Source: an uncultured Acidiphilium sp.
Lineage (GTDB): Bacteria > Bacillota > Clostridia > Christensenellales > Borkfalkiaceae
Length of the DNA: 64,000 bases
Direction: 5' to 3'
Assembly: GCA_902495325.1 (NCBI GenBank)
Contig: CABUWK010000001.1
Span: 71,078 to 135,077 of the forward strand
The notes under the pieces were generated by a model. That model was not told where the DNA came from. It saw nothing but the letters and a program-made list of their open reading frames with translations, and searched no databases. Shown here in pieces: positions 54,628 through 63,883 of this stretch. Every line of letters starts with the position of its first letter. The stretch's first letter is position 1. The translations under genes and the position numbers were made by a program.

Positions 54628-55158
54628 TTTTCCTCCCGAAAGATGACCGCCGATTTTAAGAAAAACACAAAATAATGTTTTCTTAACGGATTTCTTCCTC
54701 TGTTTGACAGTATTATATCACACAGATATCATATTTGTCAATATAATTTTTAAAAATTTACCTATAAAATTTTTTAATATGAGGTATAAGCTGTAATTAT
54801 ACCTTTTCCGCCAGACTTGGACAAAAATAACGCAACGAACAGAATGATTCGCGATCTCCGGATATTTCAAATAAAAATTGAAAACAGGCATTACAATAAG
54901 CAGGAAAAACCACCCCGTCGGGAAAGGAAGAAAACTCCGGAGCCTGCCATACAATATAAACCGGATAAATCTATACCGGTTTTTTCCTGCGTAGCATCAG
55001 AAGGTTTCTGAACCCCGCGCCCCTGAAATTGTATAATTTAAAATACATATTATATGATTAAAAGCATAAAAACCGAACAGATTATTTAAATTTCAGAAAT
55101 ATACATATCACATATATGTATATTTCTGAAATTTATTTTATTTTTATGCGTTAAATGC
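54628..55158. other. Intergenic region with AT-rich inverted repeats
   Basis: No convincing gene. Contents: a hairpin AGGTATAA/TTATACCT near 54782-54804, a terminator-like stem AAACCGG/CCGGTTT at about 54957-54985, and a 22-base perfect inverted repeat at 55087-55135. Confidence 0.55.
55087..55135. repeat. 22-bp perfect AT-rich inverted repeat
   Basis: Arms 55087-55108 and 55114-55135 are exact reverse complements around the loop CACAT. A T-rich run follows. It is 23 bases upstream of the -35 box of the peptidase gene. Confidence 0.75.
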
Positions 55159-55187
55159 TTGACAATACCATTGCACATGTGTATAAT
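55159..55187 (+). promoter_or_regulatory. Promoter of the M28 peptidase gene
   Basis: Perfect TTGACA (55159-55164) and TATAAT (55182-55187), spacer 17. Confidence 0.85.
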
Positions 55188-55226
55188 TATGCACGTAATC
55201 AAATTTTGAAAGGAGCAATCACTCTT

Positions 55227-56387
55227 ATGAAAAAACTTTTGGCCCTCACGCTTTCTTCCACCCTTCTTGCCGGTTGCGTTTTCGCCGGAACCTCATGCAG
55301 CCTCGTAGACGATACGGCGAAAACCGAACCTGCCGTCACGGAACACCTGAATTACGGCGCGGAAAGCTACAAGAAATTGCAATACATCGATAAAGTTCTG
55401 CACGACCGCGACTGTTTCAACGGCGAAAACTTTGAATTGACCCAGAAATGGATCCACTTCTCCCTGACGGAAGCGGGTTATTCGGCAAGCGATATCGAAT
55501 ATGCGGAAGTACCCATCACCCGTTATGTTTCGAAAGACGCCGATCTTTCCGCGAAATTCTCCGCCGCGAAAAGCGTTACCACCGACGGAAAGACCTATAA
55601 AAAAGAAAAGTGGAACTACATTGAAGACGAAAGCGGGACCTATGTGAAAGCGACCGTCGTTTCCGAAAACATCGTTGTTACGAAAAAAGGAAAATCGGAC
55701 AAACAGATCGTGATCGGCATGCACTATGACGGCACCGGCACGGGAGATAACGGTTCCGGCGTTGCGCTCGGACTGACCACCGCCGAAAAATTCCACGATA
55801 TCGAAACGGAATTTACGTTAAAATTCGTGTTCTTCACCGCCGAGGAATACGGCATGTACGGTTCTTCCGCCTATGCCGATTCGATGAGCGAAAAAGAAGT
55901 TGCAGACACTCTTTATATGATCAATATGGATTCTCTCGTCTGCGGCGACTACACTTACCTTTACGGCGGCGTACAGGACAACGAAAACAAAACGGTAAAC
56001 AAAACCGAAGCTTACGACAACGCGATGTCCGTAGCAAAAGATCTCGGGCTTTCCTTCAAGAGCAACCCCTGGACGTGGGGCAACCTTGCACCCGAAAACC
56101 ATAGCGGCGAAGATCCCGACTATGCCTCTCCCTCTACGGGCGACTGGAGCGATCACGCGCCGTTTGCCGAAAAAGGAATTGCTTATCTTTACATGGAAGC
56201 AACCAACTGGGAGATCCCCGATTACACCGGTTACGGCGAAACCTATATGGTCGGTATGATCATGAACACCGAAAAAGATTACCTCGAATACATCGAACAT
56301 TATTTCCCCGACCGTCCGCTGAAATACCTCACGAAATTCTCCACTCTTCTGAACGGACTTCTTATGCAAACGGAATGGAATTACTGA
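55227..56387 (+). CDS. M28-family zinc aminopeptidase, secreted lipoprotein
   Basis: A 386-residue exported metallopeptidase. The signal peptide ends in a lipobox (LLAGC, Cys17, or GTSC, Cys24). The M28 zinc ligands and catalytic residues are visible: His166 (GMHYDG), Asp174 (GTGDNGSG), Glu206-Glu207 (FTAEEYG), Asp235 (MINMDS) and the final His in WSDHAPF. It would trim N-terminal residues from peptides outside the cell. AAAGGAG precedes ATG 55227. A single gene with strong promoter and terminator. Confidence 0.88.
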   Translation: MKKLLALTLSSTLLAGCVFAGTSCSLVDDTAKTEPAVTEHLNYGAESYKKLQYIDKVLHDRDCFNGENFELTQKWIHFSLTEAGYSASDIEYAEVPITRYVSKDADLSAKFSAAKSVTTDGKTYKKEKWNYIEDESGTYVKATVVSENIVVTKKGKSDKQIVIGMHYDGTGTGDNGSGVALGLTTAEKFHDIETEFTLKFVFFTAEEYGMYGSSAYADSMSEKEVADTLYMINMDSLVCGDYTYLYGGVQDNENKTVNKTEAYDNAMSVAKDLGLSFKSNPWTWGNLAPENHSGEDPDYASPSTGDWSDHAPFAEKGIAYLYMEATNWEIPDYTGYGETYMVGMIMNTEKDYLEYIEHYFPDRPLKYLTKFSTLLNGLLMQTEWNY

Positions 56388-56413
56388 GACCCTATCGCCG
56401 AAGCAAATAAACG

Positions 56414-56446
56414 AAAAAACCCGGGAAGAGTTTTCCCGGGTTTTTT
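56414..56446 (+). terminator. Bidirectional terminator between the peptidase gene and purA
   Basis: AAAAAACCCGGGAA (56414-56427) and TTCCCGGGTTTTTT (56433-56446) around GAGTT; serves both convergent genes. Confidence 0.85.
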
Positions 56447-56482
56447 ATGTATCGGCAAAGAAACACGCTCGTTTATTACCGA

Positions 56483-57757
56483 TCAGTACAGCTGAACATA
56501 ACTTTCGCGATCCGCGCCGACGGAAACGTATCTGATCTTACAATCCGTCGCTTTCTCGATATAGGTAACGTAGTCCTGCGCCTCTTTCGGAAGATCGCTC
56601 CACTTTCTGCAGCCGGAGATATCGCATTTCCAACCTTTTTTATATTCATAGATCGGTTTTGCGTTTTTCAGAGCTTCTCCCTGCGGGAAACGTTCCGTTC
56701 TCTTGCCGTCAACTTCGTATGCGACGCACACGGGGATCTCGTCGAGATAAGAGAGAACGTCAAGCTTGGTAAGAGCGATATCGTCCGCCCCCTGCATCAG
56801 AATGCCGTAACGGGAAGCGACCACGTCGAACCCGCCGACTCTTCTCGGTCTGCCCGTCGCCGCGCCGTATTCGCCGCCGGCGTCACGCAGAGCGTCGCCT
56901 TCTTTCCCGAACAATTCGCAGGTAAACGGTCCTTCGCCGACGCAGCTCGAATACGCCTTCATGATACCCACCACGTTATCGAGCTTTTTGGCGGGAATGC
57001 CCGCACCGATCGGCGCATACCCCGCAATCGTGCTGGACGAAGAGGTGTAAGGATAAATACCGAAATCGATATCGCGCAGAGCGCCAAGCTGAGCCTCGAA
57101 CATGACCGACTTTCCTTCCGCGGTCGCATTCGTGAGATATTCCGTCGTGTCGCAGATATAATCTTTGAACGGAAGAGCGTATGTTTTCAGCCATTCCATC
57201 ATATCTTCGAGTTTCACGGGTTCCGCCTTATATCCGCCCACGATCGTAAGGTTTTTCCATTCGAGGATCCCTTTCAACTTTTTCTCGATCTGATCGAAAT
57301 GAAGGATATCCCCCATGCGAAGAGTCTTTTTCATGTATTTATCGGCATAAACGGGAGCGATGCCGCGGCGGGTCGACCCGAATTTCGCGTCGCCGAGTCT
57401 GTCTTCTTCCAGACAGTCGAGAAGAACGTGATAAGGCATGCAGATCGTCGCGCGGTCGCTGATCTTCAGATTTTTCGGGGAAATCTCAACCCCTTTCTCT
57501 CTGAGAGAAGCCACTTCGTTGAACAGGTGTTTCGCATCGATCACCATACCCGTACCCATCACGTTGACCGTTTCCGGGCGAAGGATTCCGGAAGGAAGCA
57601 GGTTTAAAATCACCTTAAGATCGCCGTTGATAACGGTGTGACCGGCATTGTTGCCGCCCTGATATCTGCAAACGATATCGTACTTTTGCGAAAGAAGGTC
57701 AACCATTCTGCCCTTTCCTTCGTCTCCCCAGTTAATACCTACGATTGAAGTCAACAT
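56483..57757 (-). CDS. purA: Adenylosuccinate synthetase
   Basis: PurA makes adenylosuccinate from IMP, aspartate and GTP, the first step from IMP to AMP. The N-terminal GINWGDEGKGRMVD, the HTVI segment and the GTP-binding GRPRRVGGFDVV region are clear. 424 residues is normal. GGAG precedes ATG 57757. It lies 26 bases after purB, so the two steps of AMP synthesis are encoded together. Confidence 0.97.
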   Translation of the reverse strand: MLTSIVGINWGDEGKGRMVDLLSQKYDIVCRYQGGNNAGHTVINGDLKVILNLLPSGILRPETVNVMGTGMVIDAKHLFNEVASLREKGVEISPKNLKISDRATICMPYHVLLDCLEEDRLGDAKFGSTRRGIAPVYADKYMKKTLRMGDILHFDQIEKKLKGILEWKNLTIVGGYKAEPVKLEDMMEWLKTYALPFKDYICDTTEYLTNATAEGKSVMFEAQLGALRDIDFGIYPYTSSSSTIAGYAPIGAGIPAKKLDNVVGIMKAYSSCVGEGPFTCELFGKEGDALRDAGGEYGAATGRPRRVGGFDVVASRYGILMQGADDIALTKLDVLSYLDEIPVCVAYEVDGKRTERFPQGEALKNAKPIYEYKKGWKCDISGCRKWSDLPKEAQDYVTYIEKATDCKIRYVSVGADRESYVQLY

Positions 57758-57783
57758 AATACCTCAAATCTCCTTATATTGTT

Positions 57784-59214
57784 TTACACGTTTATTTTGA
57801 CCGACATCCCCATTTCGCCGGCATTCGCCGCAAGGATCGGTTTTACGTAAGTTTCGAGATAATCCGTCGTCTGCTCGCTCGCGCAGCCGGTAAAGGAATA
57901 TTCCGAAAGAATTTTATCGATCTCTTCTCTCGTCACCTTGAAAAGAGGATCGGCGGCGATCTTGTCCAGAACGTCGTTATCCGTTCCGTAAAGTTTCATG
58001 GCTTTCGCCGTTTCCACGGAATGGGTGCGGATGGCTTCGTGCAGAACCTGTCTGTCTCCGCCTTTTTCCACACAATACATCAGGATATTTTCCGTCGCCA
58101 TGAATGGCAGCTCTTCGTTTAAATGTCTTTCCGCCATTTTCGGATACACGCTGCCGCCCTTTACGATGTTGATATAGAGGGAAAGCACACCGTCGATCGC
58201 AAGGAAAGCTTCCGGCACGGAAATACGCTTGTTTGCGGAATCGTCGAGCGTTCTTTCGAACCACTGTGCCGAAGCGGTGATAGCGGGGTTCATCAGATCC
58301 GCGATCACGTAGCGGGAAAGCGATGCGATTCGTTCGCTGCGCATGGGATTTCTCTTGTACGCCATGGCAGAGGAACCTACCTGCCCGCTTTCGAACGGCT
58401 CGTCAAACTCTTTCAGATGAGAGAGAAGACGGATATCGGAAGAGAACTTCGTCGCGCTTTGCGCGATCCCCGCGAGAACGGAAAGCACGTTGAAATCGAC
58501 CTTGCGGGAATAAGTCTGTCCCGAAACGGCATAGCAACCGTCGAAGCCCATTTTGGCCGCGATCTTCTTTTCCAGTTCCTTAACCTTGGTGTGATCGCCG
58601 TTGAAAAGTGTCAGGAAACTTGCCGCGGTACCCGTGGTTCCCTTACAACCGAGAAGTTTCAGATTTTTCAGCTGATAATCCAAAGCGTCCAGATCGGAAA
58701 CGAGATCCTGAAGCCACAACGTGGCGCGTTTACCGACGGTTGTCGGCTGTGCGGACTGGAAATGGGTATACGCAAGCGTGGGAATATCTTTATATTTTTC
58801 CGCAAAATCCGCAAGCGCGGAAATCGCGTTCAGAAGAAGTTTTCTCACGCGGAGAAGCCCTTCTTTCATCACGATAATGTCGGTATTGTCGCCGACGTAA
58901 CAACTCGTTGCGCCGAGGTGAACGATCGGTTGCGCTTTCGGGCAAAGATCGCAGAAGGCATGCAGATGCGCCATCACGTCGTGGCGAAGTTTGTTTTCGT
59001 ATTCCGCCGCCTTCGCGTAATCGATATCGTAAATATGCTCTTTCATCTCGGCGATCTGCTCGTCCGTGATCGGGAGCCCGAGTTCCTTTTCGCTTTCGGC
59101 AAGAGCAATCCAGAGTTTTCTCCATGTGGAAAACTTCTTGTCGGAAGAAAAGATCCGTTTCATCTCGTCGCTCGCATAGCGGGTGCAAAGGGGATTTTCG
59201 TAAAATTCTGACAT
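57784..59214 (-). CDS. purB: Adenylosuccinate lyase
   Basis: PurB releases fumarate from adenylosuccinate and from SAICAR. The fumarase/aspartase-superfamily signature GSSAMAYKRNPMRSERI carries the catalytic loop, and HLGATSCYVGDN is typical. 476 residues is normal. AAAAAGGATC precedes ATG 59214. Confidence 0.97.
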   Translation of the reverse strand: MSEFYENPLCTRYASDEMKRIFSSDKKFSTWRKLWIALAESEKELGLPITDEQIAEMKEHIYDIDYAKAAEYENKLRHDVMAHLHAFCDLCPKAQPIVHLGATSCYVGDNTDIIVMKEGLLRVRKLLLNAISALADFAEKYKDIPTLAYTHFQSAQPTTVGKRATLWLQDLVSDLDALDYQLKNLKLLGCKGTTGTAASFLTLFNGDHTKVKELEKKIAAKMGFDGCYAVSGQTYSRKVDFNVLSVLAGIAQSATKFSSDIRLLSHLKEFDEPFESGQVGSSAMAYKRNPMRSERIASLSRYVIADLMNPAITASAQWFERTLDDSANKRISVPEAFLAIDGVLSLYINIVKGGSVYPKMAERHLNEELPFMATENILMYCVEKGGDRQVLHEAIRTHSVETAKAMKLYGTDNDVLDKIAADPLFKVTREEIDKILSEYSFTGCASEQTTDYLETYVKPILAANAGEMGMSVKINV

Positions 59215-59301
59215 AAAATGATCCTTTTTTCTTATTCTGTCCCGCGGGAAAAATCGGGCGGAACGGCACGTCCGGCAATAAAAGCCGCCGGAACGGGTAA
59301 T

Positions 59302-60912
59302 TTATTCGTTTTCTTTTTTGTTTGCAAGCGCGGCGGAAACAAGCCCTTTGAAAAGAGGATGCGGCTTGTTCGGGCGACTTTTGAATTCGGGATGAAACTG
59401 CACGCCGACAAAGAATTTTTTATCGTCGAGTTCCACCGTTTCCACGATATATCCGTCCGGCGAAGTACCGCCGATCACGAGACCTTTTTCGCTCAGAAGA
59501 TCGCGGTAATCGTTATTGAACTCATAGCGGTGTCTGTGCCGCTCGAAAATCACGGGCTCGCCGTAGCATTCGGCGAGTTTCGTGTTTTCCTTCACGTGGC
59601 AGGGATATGCGCCGAGACGGAGCGTGCCGCCCTTATCCACGGAATCGCTCTGATCGGGCAGAAAATCGATGACTTTGTGCTTACAATCGGGATCGAACTC
59701 GCCCGAATTCGCGTCCGCAAGCCCGCAGACGTTTCTCGCAAACTCGATCACCGCGACCTGCATGCCGAGGCAGATCCCGAGATAGGGAATATCGTGCTCT
59801 CTCGCATATTTCGCCGCAACGATCTTCCCTTCAATCCCGCGGTTTCCGAACCCGCCCGGAACGAGAATGCCGTCCGCGTTCTTTAAAATTTCGCCGACCG
59901 TTTCCTCGGTAACCGTTTCGCTGTCCGTCCAGAGAACGTTGACTTTCGCGCCGCACCAGTATCCCGCATGGCGGAGAGCTTCCGCGACGGAAAGATAAGC
60001 GTCGTGCAGAGCGACGTATTTCCCGACGATCGCGATATTGACCTCTTTATGAAGATTTTTGATCCTGTCTACCATGCGCGTCCATTCGGTAAGGTCGGGC
60101 GCGGGAGCGGCAATGCCGAGCTCGCGACACACCACGTCCGAAAAATGGTGGCTTTCGAGCATCAGCGGCGCTTCGTACAGCACGGGCAACGTGATGTTTT
60201 CGATCACGCAGTCCTTCTTCACGTTGCAGAAAAGGGAGATCTTATTGAAAATACTGTCTTCCAGAGGTTCGTCGCAACGGAGAATGATGATGTTGGGGTT
60301 AATGCCCATTCCCTGCAATTCCTTTACGGAGTGCTGGGTGGGTTTGCTCTTATGCTCGTCGCTTCCGGAAAGGAAGGGAACGAGTGTCACGTGAATGAAA
60401 AGGCTGTTTTCTCTGCCGACTTCGAGGGAGATCTGTCTCACCGCCTCGAGGAAGGGTTGCGATTCGATATCGCCGATCGTTCCGCCGATCTCCGTGATCA
60501 CGACGTCCGCATCCGTTTCTCTTCCTACGCGATAAACAAAATCTTTGATCTCGTTCGTGATGTGCGGGATGGTCTGCACGGTGGAACCGAGGTATTCACC
60601 CCGTCTCTCTTTGTTCAGAACGTTCCAGAACACTTTACCCGTCGTAAGGTTGGAATATTTATTCAGGTTTTCGTCGATAAACCGCTCGTAGTGTCCGAGA
60701 TCGAGATCGGTCTCCGCGCCGTCTTCCGTCACGTAGACCTCGCCGTGCTGATAAGGACTCATCGTGCCCGGATCCACGTTGATGTACGGATCGAGTTTCT
60801 GCGCCGCGACCTTCAGCCCGCGCGCCTTCAGAAGTCTTCCGAGAGAAGCCGCCGTAATGCCCTTGCCGAGCCCGGACACAACCCCTCCCGTTACGAAAAT
60901 AAATTTTTTCAT
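59302..60912 (-). CDS. pyrG: CTP synthase
   Basis: PyrG aminates UTP to CTP with glutamine. The synthetase domain ([19 protein letters not shown]) is at about residues 1-265. The glutamine amidotransferase domain contains the nucleophile cysteine in LGICLGMQ and the His/Glu pair in GVQFHPEF. 536 residues is normal. GAGG precedes ATG 60912. An ANTAR regulator gene is 104 bases upstream on the same strand and may share the transcript. Confidence 0.97.
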   Translation of the reverse strand: MKKFIFVTGGVVSGLGKGITAASLGRLLKARGLKVAAQKLDPYINVDPGTMSPYQHGEVYVTEDGAETDLDLGHYERFIDENLNKYSNLTTGKVFWNVLNKERRGEYLGSTVQTIPHITNEIKDFVYRVGRETDADVVITEIGGTIGDIESQPFLEAVRQISLEVGRENSLFIHVTLVPFLSGSDEHKSKPTQHSVKELQGMGINPNIIILRCDEPLEDSIFNKISLFCNVKKDCVIENITLPVLYEAPLMLESHHFSDVVCRELGIAAPAPDLTEWTRMVDRIKNLHKEVNIAIVGKYVALHDAYLSVAEALRHAGYWCGAKVNVLWTDSETVTEETVGEILKNADGILVPGGFGNRGIEGKIVAAKYAREHDIPYLGICLGMQVAVIEFARNVCGLADANSGEFDPDCKHKVIDFLPDQSDSVDKGGTLRLGAYPCHVKENTKLAECYGEPVIFERHRHRYEFNNDYRDLLSEKGLVIGGTSPDGYIVETVELDDKKFFVGVQFHPEFKSRPNKPHPLFKGLVSAALANKKENE

Positions 60913-61016
60913 AGCCTTTTCCTCTGTTTCTGTATGTATAGAATAAAATTTGATTTCGGAATTCAGTCAGCCGGAAAAAAAGATTTTCCGGCAAGTTTGT
61001 CGCCGTACGCAACAAA

Positions 61017-61613
61017 TCAGTTGATGTATGTTTTGATCAGTTCCGTCGCGATGACGGATCTGCGCACGCACTTATCCATCGCCTGTTTTTCGATATAGCG
61101 ATGGGCTTCTTCCTCGGTAAGCCCGAGTTTCGTGATAAGCAGAAGTTTCGCCCTGCCGACGAGCTTTACTTCTTCCATTTTTTCCTTCAGCGTTTCCGTC
61201 CGTGCGGAATACCCGCGAAGCCTTATCCCCGTCGCGACGGCGAGGTGTACCCCCTGAAGAAAACTCTGCGGCGACAACGGGCGTTTCAGACAGTAAATAC
61301 CGGACTTCTCTTCCCGCAGGGAAACGCTTTCGTAGTCCTCTTCCCGGCAGATCAGGATCACGCCCGCATTCGTTGTTCCGACAAGCTCTTCGGCAAAGGA
61401 ACATTCCGCGGAAGGAACGCCGTTCTCCTCTTTTCCGGAAGAAAGGATCACCACGTCGTACGAAAAAGCGCGAACCTTTTCTTTTGCCTCTTTTAAAGAG
61501 GAAACGATCGTGGTTTCGTATTCCGAAAGATAGGTTCCGAAAATACCGGCGGCTTTCGCCCCCGCGCTCACCGCGAGGATACGAACGTCCGTTTTCCCGT
61601 CGGCGGCGTTCAT
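61017..61613 (-). CDS. ANTAR-domain RNA-binding antiterminator (response-regulator-like)
   Basis: A 198-residue protein. The first about 120 residues look like a receiver-type fold without a clear phospho-acceptor aspartate triad. The last about 55 residues (MEEVKLVGRAKLLLITKLGLTEEEAHRYIEKQAM) are a typical ANTAR domain, which binds paired RNA hairpins and prevents transcription termination. ATG 61613 with AAAGGGG is used. Its own leader carries an intrinsic terminator (61763-61818), so autogenous or nitrogen-linked antitermination is likely. pyrG is next downstream. Confidence 0.87.
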   Translation of the reverse strand: MNAADGKTDVRILAVSAGAKAAGIFGTYLSEYETTIVSSLKEAKEKVRAFSYDVVILSSGKEENGVPSAECSFAEELVGTTNAGVILICREEDYESVSLREEKSGIYCLKRPLSPQSFLQGVHLAVATGIRLRGYSARTETLKEKMEEVKLVGRAKLLLITKLGLTEEEAHRYIEKQAMDKCVRRSVIATELIKTYIN

Positions 61614-61762
61614 CGGTTTCCCCTTTCCGTGCGGCGGACAAAAGATCCTGTTTTTAAATGAACCGCAGAAACGGCAGACCCAAAGACCATAAACACCTCT
61701 TTTCTCTCTTCCCGGGAAAACCGACCGCTTTGCCCGGCAAACGCCCGCAGGCTGCGGAAAAC

Positions 61763-61818
61763 AAAAAATCAAAAAGGCGTTCACGGGGGACAAACAGCCT
61801 GACCCATAGAACGCCTTT
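61763..61818 (-). promoter_or_regulatory. Leader terminator/attenuator upstream of the ANTAR gene
   Basis: On the minus strand, AAAGGCGTTC (61809-61818) pairs with GAACGCCTTT (61773-61782), with an inner ATGGG/CCCGT stem, and is followed by TTGATTTTTTG. It begins within about 15 nt of the predicted transcription start, which is typical of an attenuator. Confidence 0.75.
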
Positions 61819-61832
61819 GCTCTTCCCATTTA

Positions 61833-61860
61833 ATTATAGTCATTTATCGGGAAAAGTCAA
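61833..61860 (-). promoter_or_regulatory. Promoter of the ANTAR-pyrG transcript
   Basis: TTGACT (61855-61860) and TATAAT (61833-61838), spacer 16, minus strand. Confidence 0.75.
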
Positions 61861-61996
61861 TCTAATGAAAATATAAAATCGAAATTTTCTTTCCTTTTTC
61901 TTTGTTTCTTCCTTCCGTCCGGGCAAAAGCCGTCGTTTCCCGCTTTTCGCCCATACGGAAAGCGTCTGCCCGTTCATGCGGAAACCGTTTGCCCTT

Positions 61997-62317
61997 TTAT
62001 GCGGAAACCTTTGTTCCGCCGACCCCGGAAGAAAATTTTTCCGCGCGGATCCTCAGTTCGTTCAGTTCGCAAAAGGAATTCCCTATAAACGTCACGCCGC
62101 GCAAACTATAATCTCCGCTTGCGGAACGGATATGAAAAATTCCGCTTTCTTCTCCCTGAAAACGCTCGTAAGAAACGAACTCTATTTTTTCGTAAGGAAA
62201 CAATACGCCTTTCCCGCTAAGAAAAATTTTCACTCCTTCGCGGGACATAAAAACCGCCCCTCTTTTACTTCCGGAATAATACCCTACCGTTTTATAAACA
62301 TTACTCGTTACATTCAT
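61997..62317 (-). CDS. Small conserved-looking protein, possibly PH/GRAM-like
   Basis: A 106-residue beta-rich protein without signal peptide or membrane helix, with segments VKIFLSGKGVLFPYEKIEFVSY and SLRGVTFIGNSF. The strand pattern recalls bacterial PH-like domains, but I do not recognise a family. The start at 62317 has GAGGTG 6 bases upstream, and a TATAAT lies about 50 bases further up. It is a single gene. Confidence 0.55.
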   Translation of the reverse strand: MNVTSNVYKTVGYYSGSKRGAVFMSREGVKIFLSGKGVLFPYEKIEFVSYERFQGEESGIFHIRSASGDYSLRGVTFIGNSFCELNELRIRAEKFSSGVGGTKVSA

Positions 62318-62882
62318 TTCATGCACCTCGCATTCTTTTGATTCGTCAGGGATATTATAGCGTATTTTCTGTTGTTTAAAAACCGGTATCCGGTAAATTT
62401 CAGGTAAATTTTTCGTAAATCCGCCCGGGGCAAACCACAGAGTTCCCGCGCAGAGTTTCCCCGCAGAATTTTCCCCGCAGAGTTTTCCCGCGCCCCTTTG
62501 GTTTTGATCACCATGAACTACCCTCTTGCCCTGCTTTCGAAAATTTGATTTTATTCAAAATCACACACCGGCAAAGATATATTTTTTCGTCATTCTGACC
62601 CGACAATAATATGCTTCTTGGGAAGAATCTGAAAAAATATATATTTGCCGATAAAATTCCGATTCTCTGTCCAATGTGCGGGTGAGGAATCAATTATATG
62701 CCTTGTCATTCGAAAATTACTTCTTCCTCTGCGACAAACCGTTTGATAAAATAAAAATTTCATTCTCAGATCCTTCGCGGGCAGGTTTTCGGGCTCGGCT
62801 CAGGATGACGAGAATGAAATTTTCGGTAATTACAAAATAACATTAATACTCCAAAAAGAACTAACACCACTTGTCAAAAACC
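62318..62882. other. Repeat-rich intergenic region
   Basis: No gene. It holds a 13-14 base tandem repeat (unit GCAGAGTTTTCCCC, about 62435-62492, four copies). Two degenerate copies of a GTCATTCTGA...GAATCTGA element are at 62587-62632 and, inverted, at 62765-62810. The second is flanked by 14-base inverted repeats (62754-62767 and 62810-62823). Confidence 0.6.
62435..62492. repeat. Tandem repeat, four copies of a 13-14 base unit
   Basis: Successive units CAGAGTTCCCGCG, CAGAGTTTCCCCG, CAGAATTTTCCCCG and CAGAGTTTTCCCGCG. Confidence 0.75.
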
Positions 62883-62919
62883 AAAAGACTTTCCGCACCT
62901 GAATACGGAAAGTCTTTTC
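62883..62919 (-). terminator. Terminator of the second LRR gene
   Basis: AAAAGACTTTCCG and CGGAAAGTCTTTT enclose CACCTGAATA; usable on both strands. Confidence 0.8.
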
Positions 62920-62921
62920 TT

Positions 62922-62946
62922 AGGCTTAGCATTCGCTGTCCCTGAC
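62922..62946. repeat. AGGCTTAGCATTCG repeat copy
   Basis: Same core as the repeats at 44036-44070, again just downstream of a gene and ending in CTGAC. Confidence 0.6.
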
Positions 62947-62964
62947 TTTACTTCAGCCGCTTTT

Positions 62965-63883
62965 TCATGCGGCGTTTTCCGACCCCGATTCGCCCGTTTC
63001 CGAAATTTCCCATATCACAGGCTCACCGTTCACCCAGTGCCAGTACACTCTGTTTTCTACCGGTTTACTTTCGCTATAGAAATAAACCGATATCTTGCCG
63101 TATAAGAAATCATCTCCGTTTTTCTCGATAAATCGCTGCCATTTAATCTCGGATCCTTTATAAAATATATTCAAATGGTAGGGATAACTTTCATGACATC
63201 TGTAAAAAGCCTGCTTATGTATCACTTCGATCGTCTCCGGTAATACGATCGATTTGAAACTTTCGCTGAACAGCGCAAAACGATCTATTGTCGTTACCCC
63301 GTCCCAAACAGACAAATATGTTAAAGACGTATCTCTAAAACTACCCTCTTTAAGCGTTTTTACATTGTTCCCGACAATGATTTCTTTGAGGGATGATATC
63401 CCTGAAAAACATCCTTCCGGAATACACTCCATCCCGGACGGTAACTTCACCTTTTCCAGAGCTTCGCATCGAAAAAACGGATGCGCCCCGATATACCCGA
63501 TACGATCGGGAAAATATATCTCCTTCAGTTTTGTATTTCGAAACGCGCCGCCCGCAACCGATTCGATTTTCAGATTGAAATCGGTTTCCCGCAATATTTC
63601 CGCATTTCCGCAATACCTTGCAAGAACGGAGTTGATCAGAACGAACTCGTTCGTTTGATTTTCAAACCACGGTACGCCCCTTAGTGCATCAAATCCGATC
63701 TCGGTAACGGTCTCTGGAACATCGAGTTCTGTCAGAGAAGTACAATCGGCTAAAGCAAGATATCCAATTTCCTTCAATCCAGATGGTAAACGGATTTTTT
63801 TAAGTTGATCGCATCCAAAAAATGTCCTTTCCTCAATTGTGCGGATATTTTTACTTATATAAACCTCTTTCAAACCACTGCAC
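62965..63883 (-). pseudogene. BspA-like leucine-rich-repeat protein, 5' end cut by an insertion
   Basis: The surviving 300 codons are LRR_5 repeats of the BspA type (for example GLKEIGYLALADCTSLTELDVPETVTEIG) followed by a C-terminal domain ending TGESGSENAA. There is no start codon with a ribosome site: at about 63884 the LRR sequence ends abruptly and is replaced by an insertion-sequence-like end with a transposase tail. The gene is therefore a 5' remnant. It is the second damaged LRR surface-protein gene in this window. Confidence 0.75.

Noticed and set aside
54718..55011. Small open frames of 64 to 78 codons on both strands between the LRR pseudogene and the peptidase
   Set aside because: No ribosome sites, AT-driven composition, and they overlap inverted repeats; no recognisable domain.
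62880..62964. Possible CRISPR or phage attachment site among the repeats before the second LRR gene
   Set aside because: Repeats are too few and irregular, there are no spacers, and no cas or integrase genes are present.
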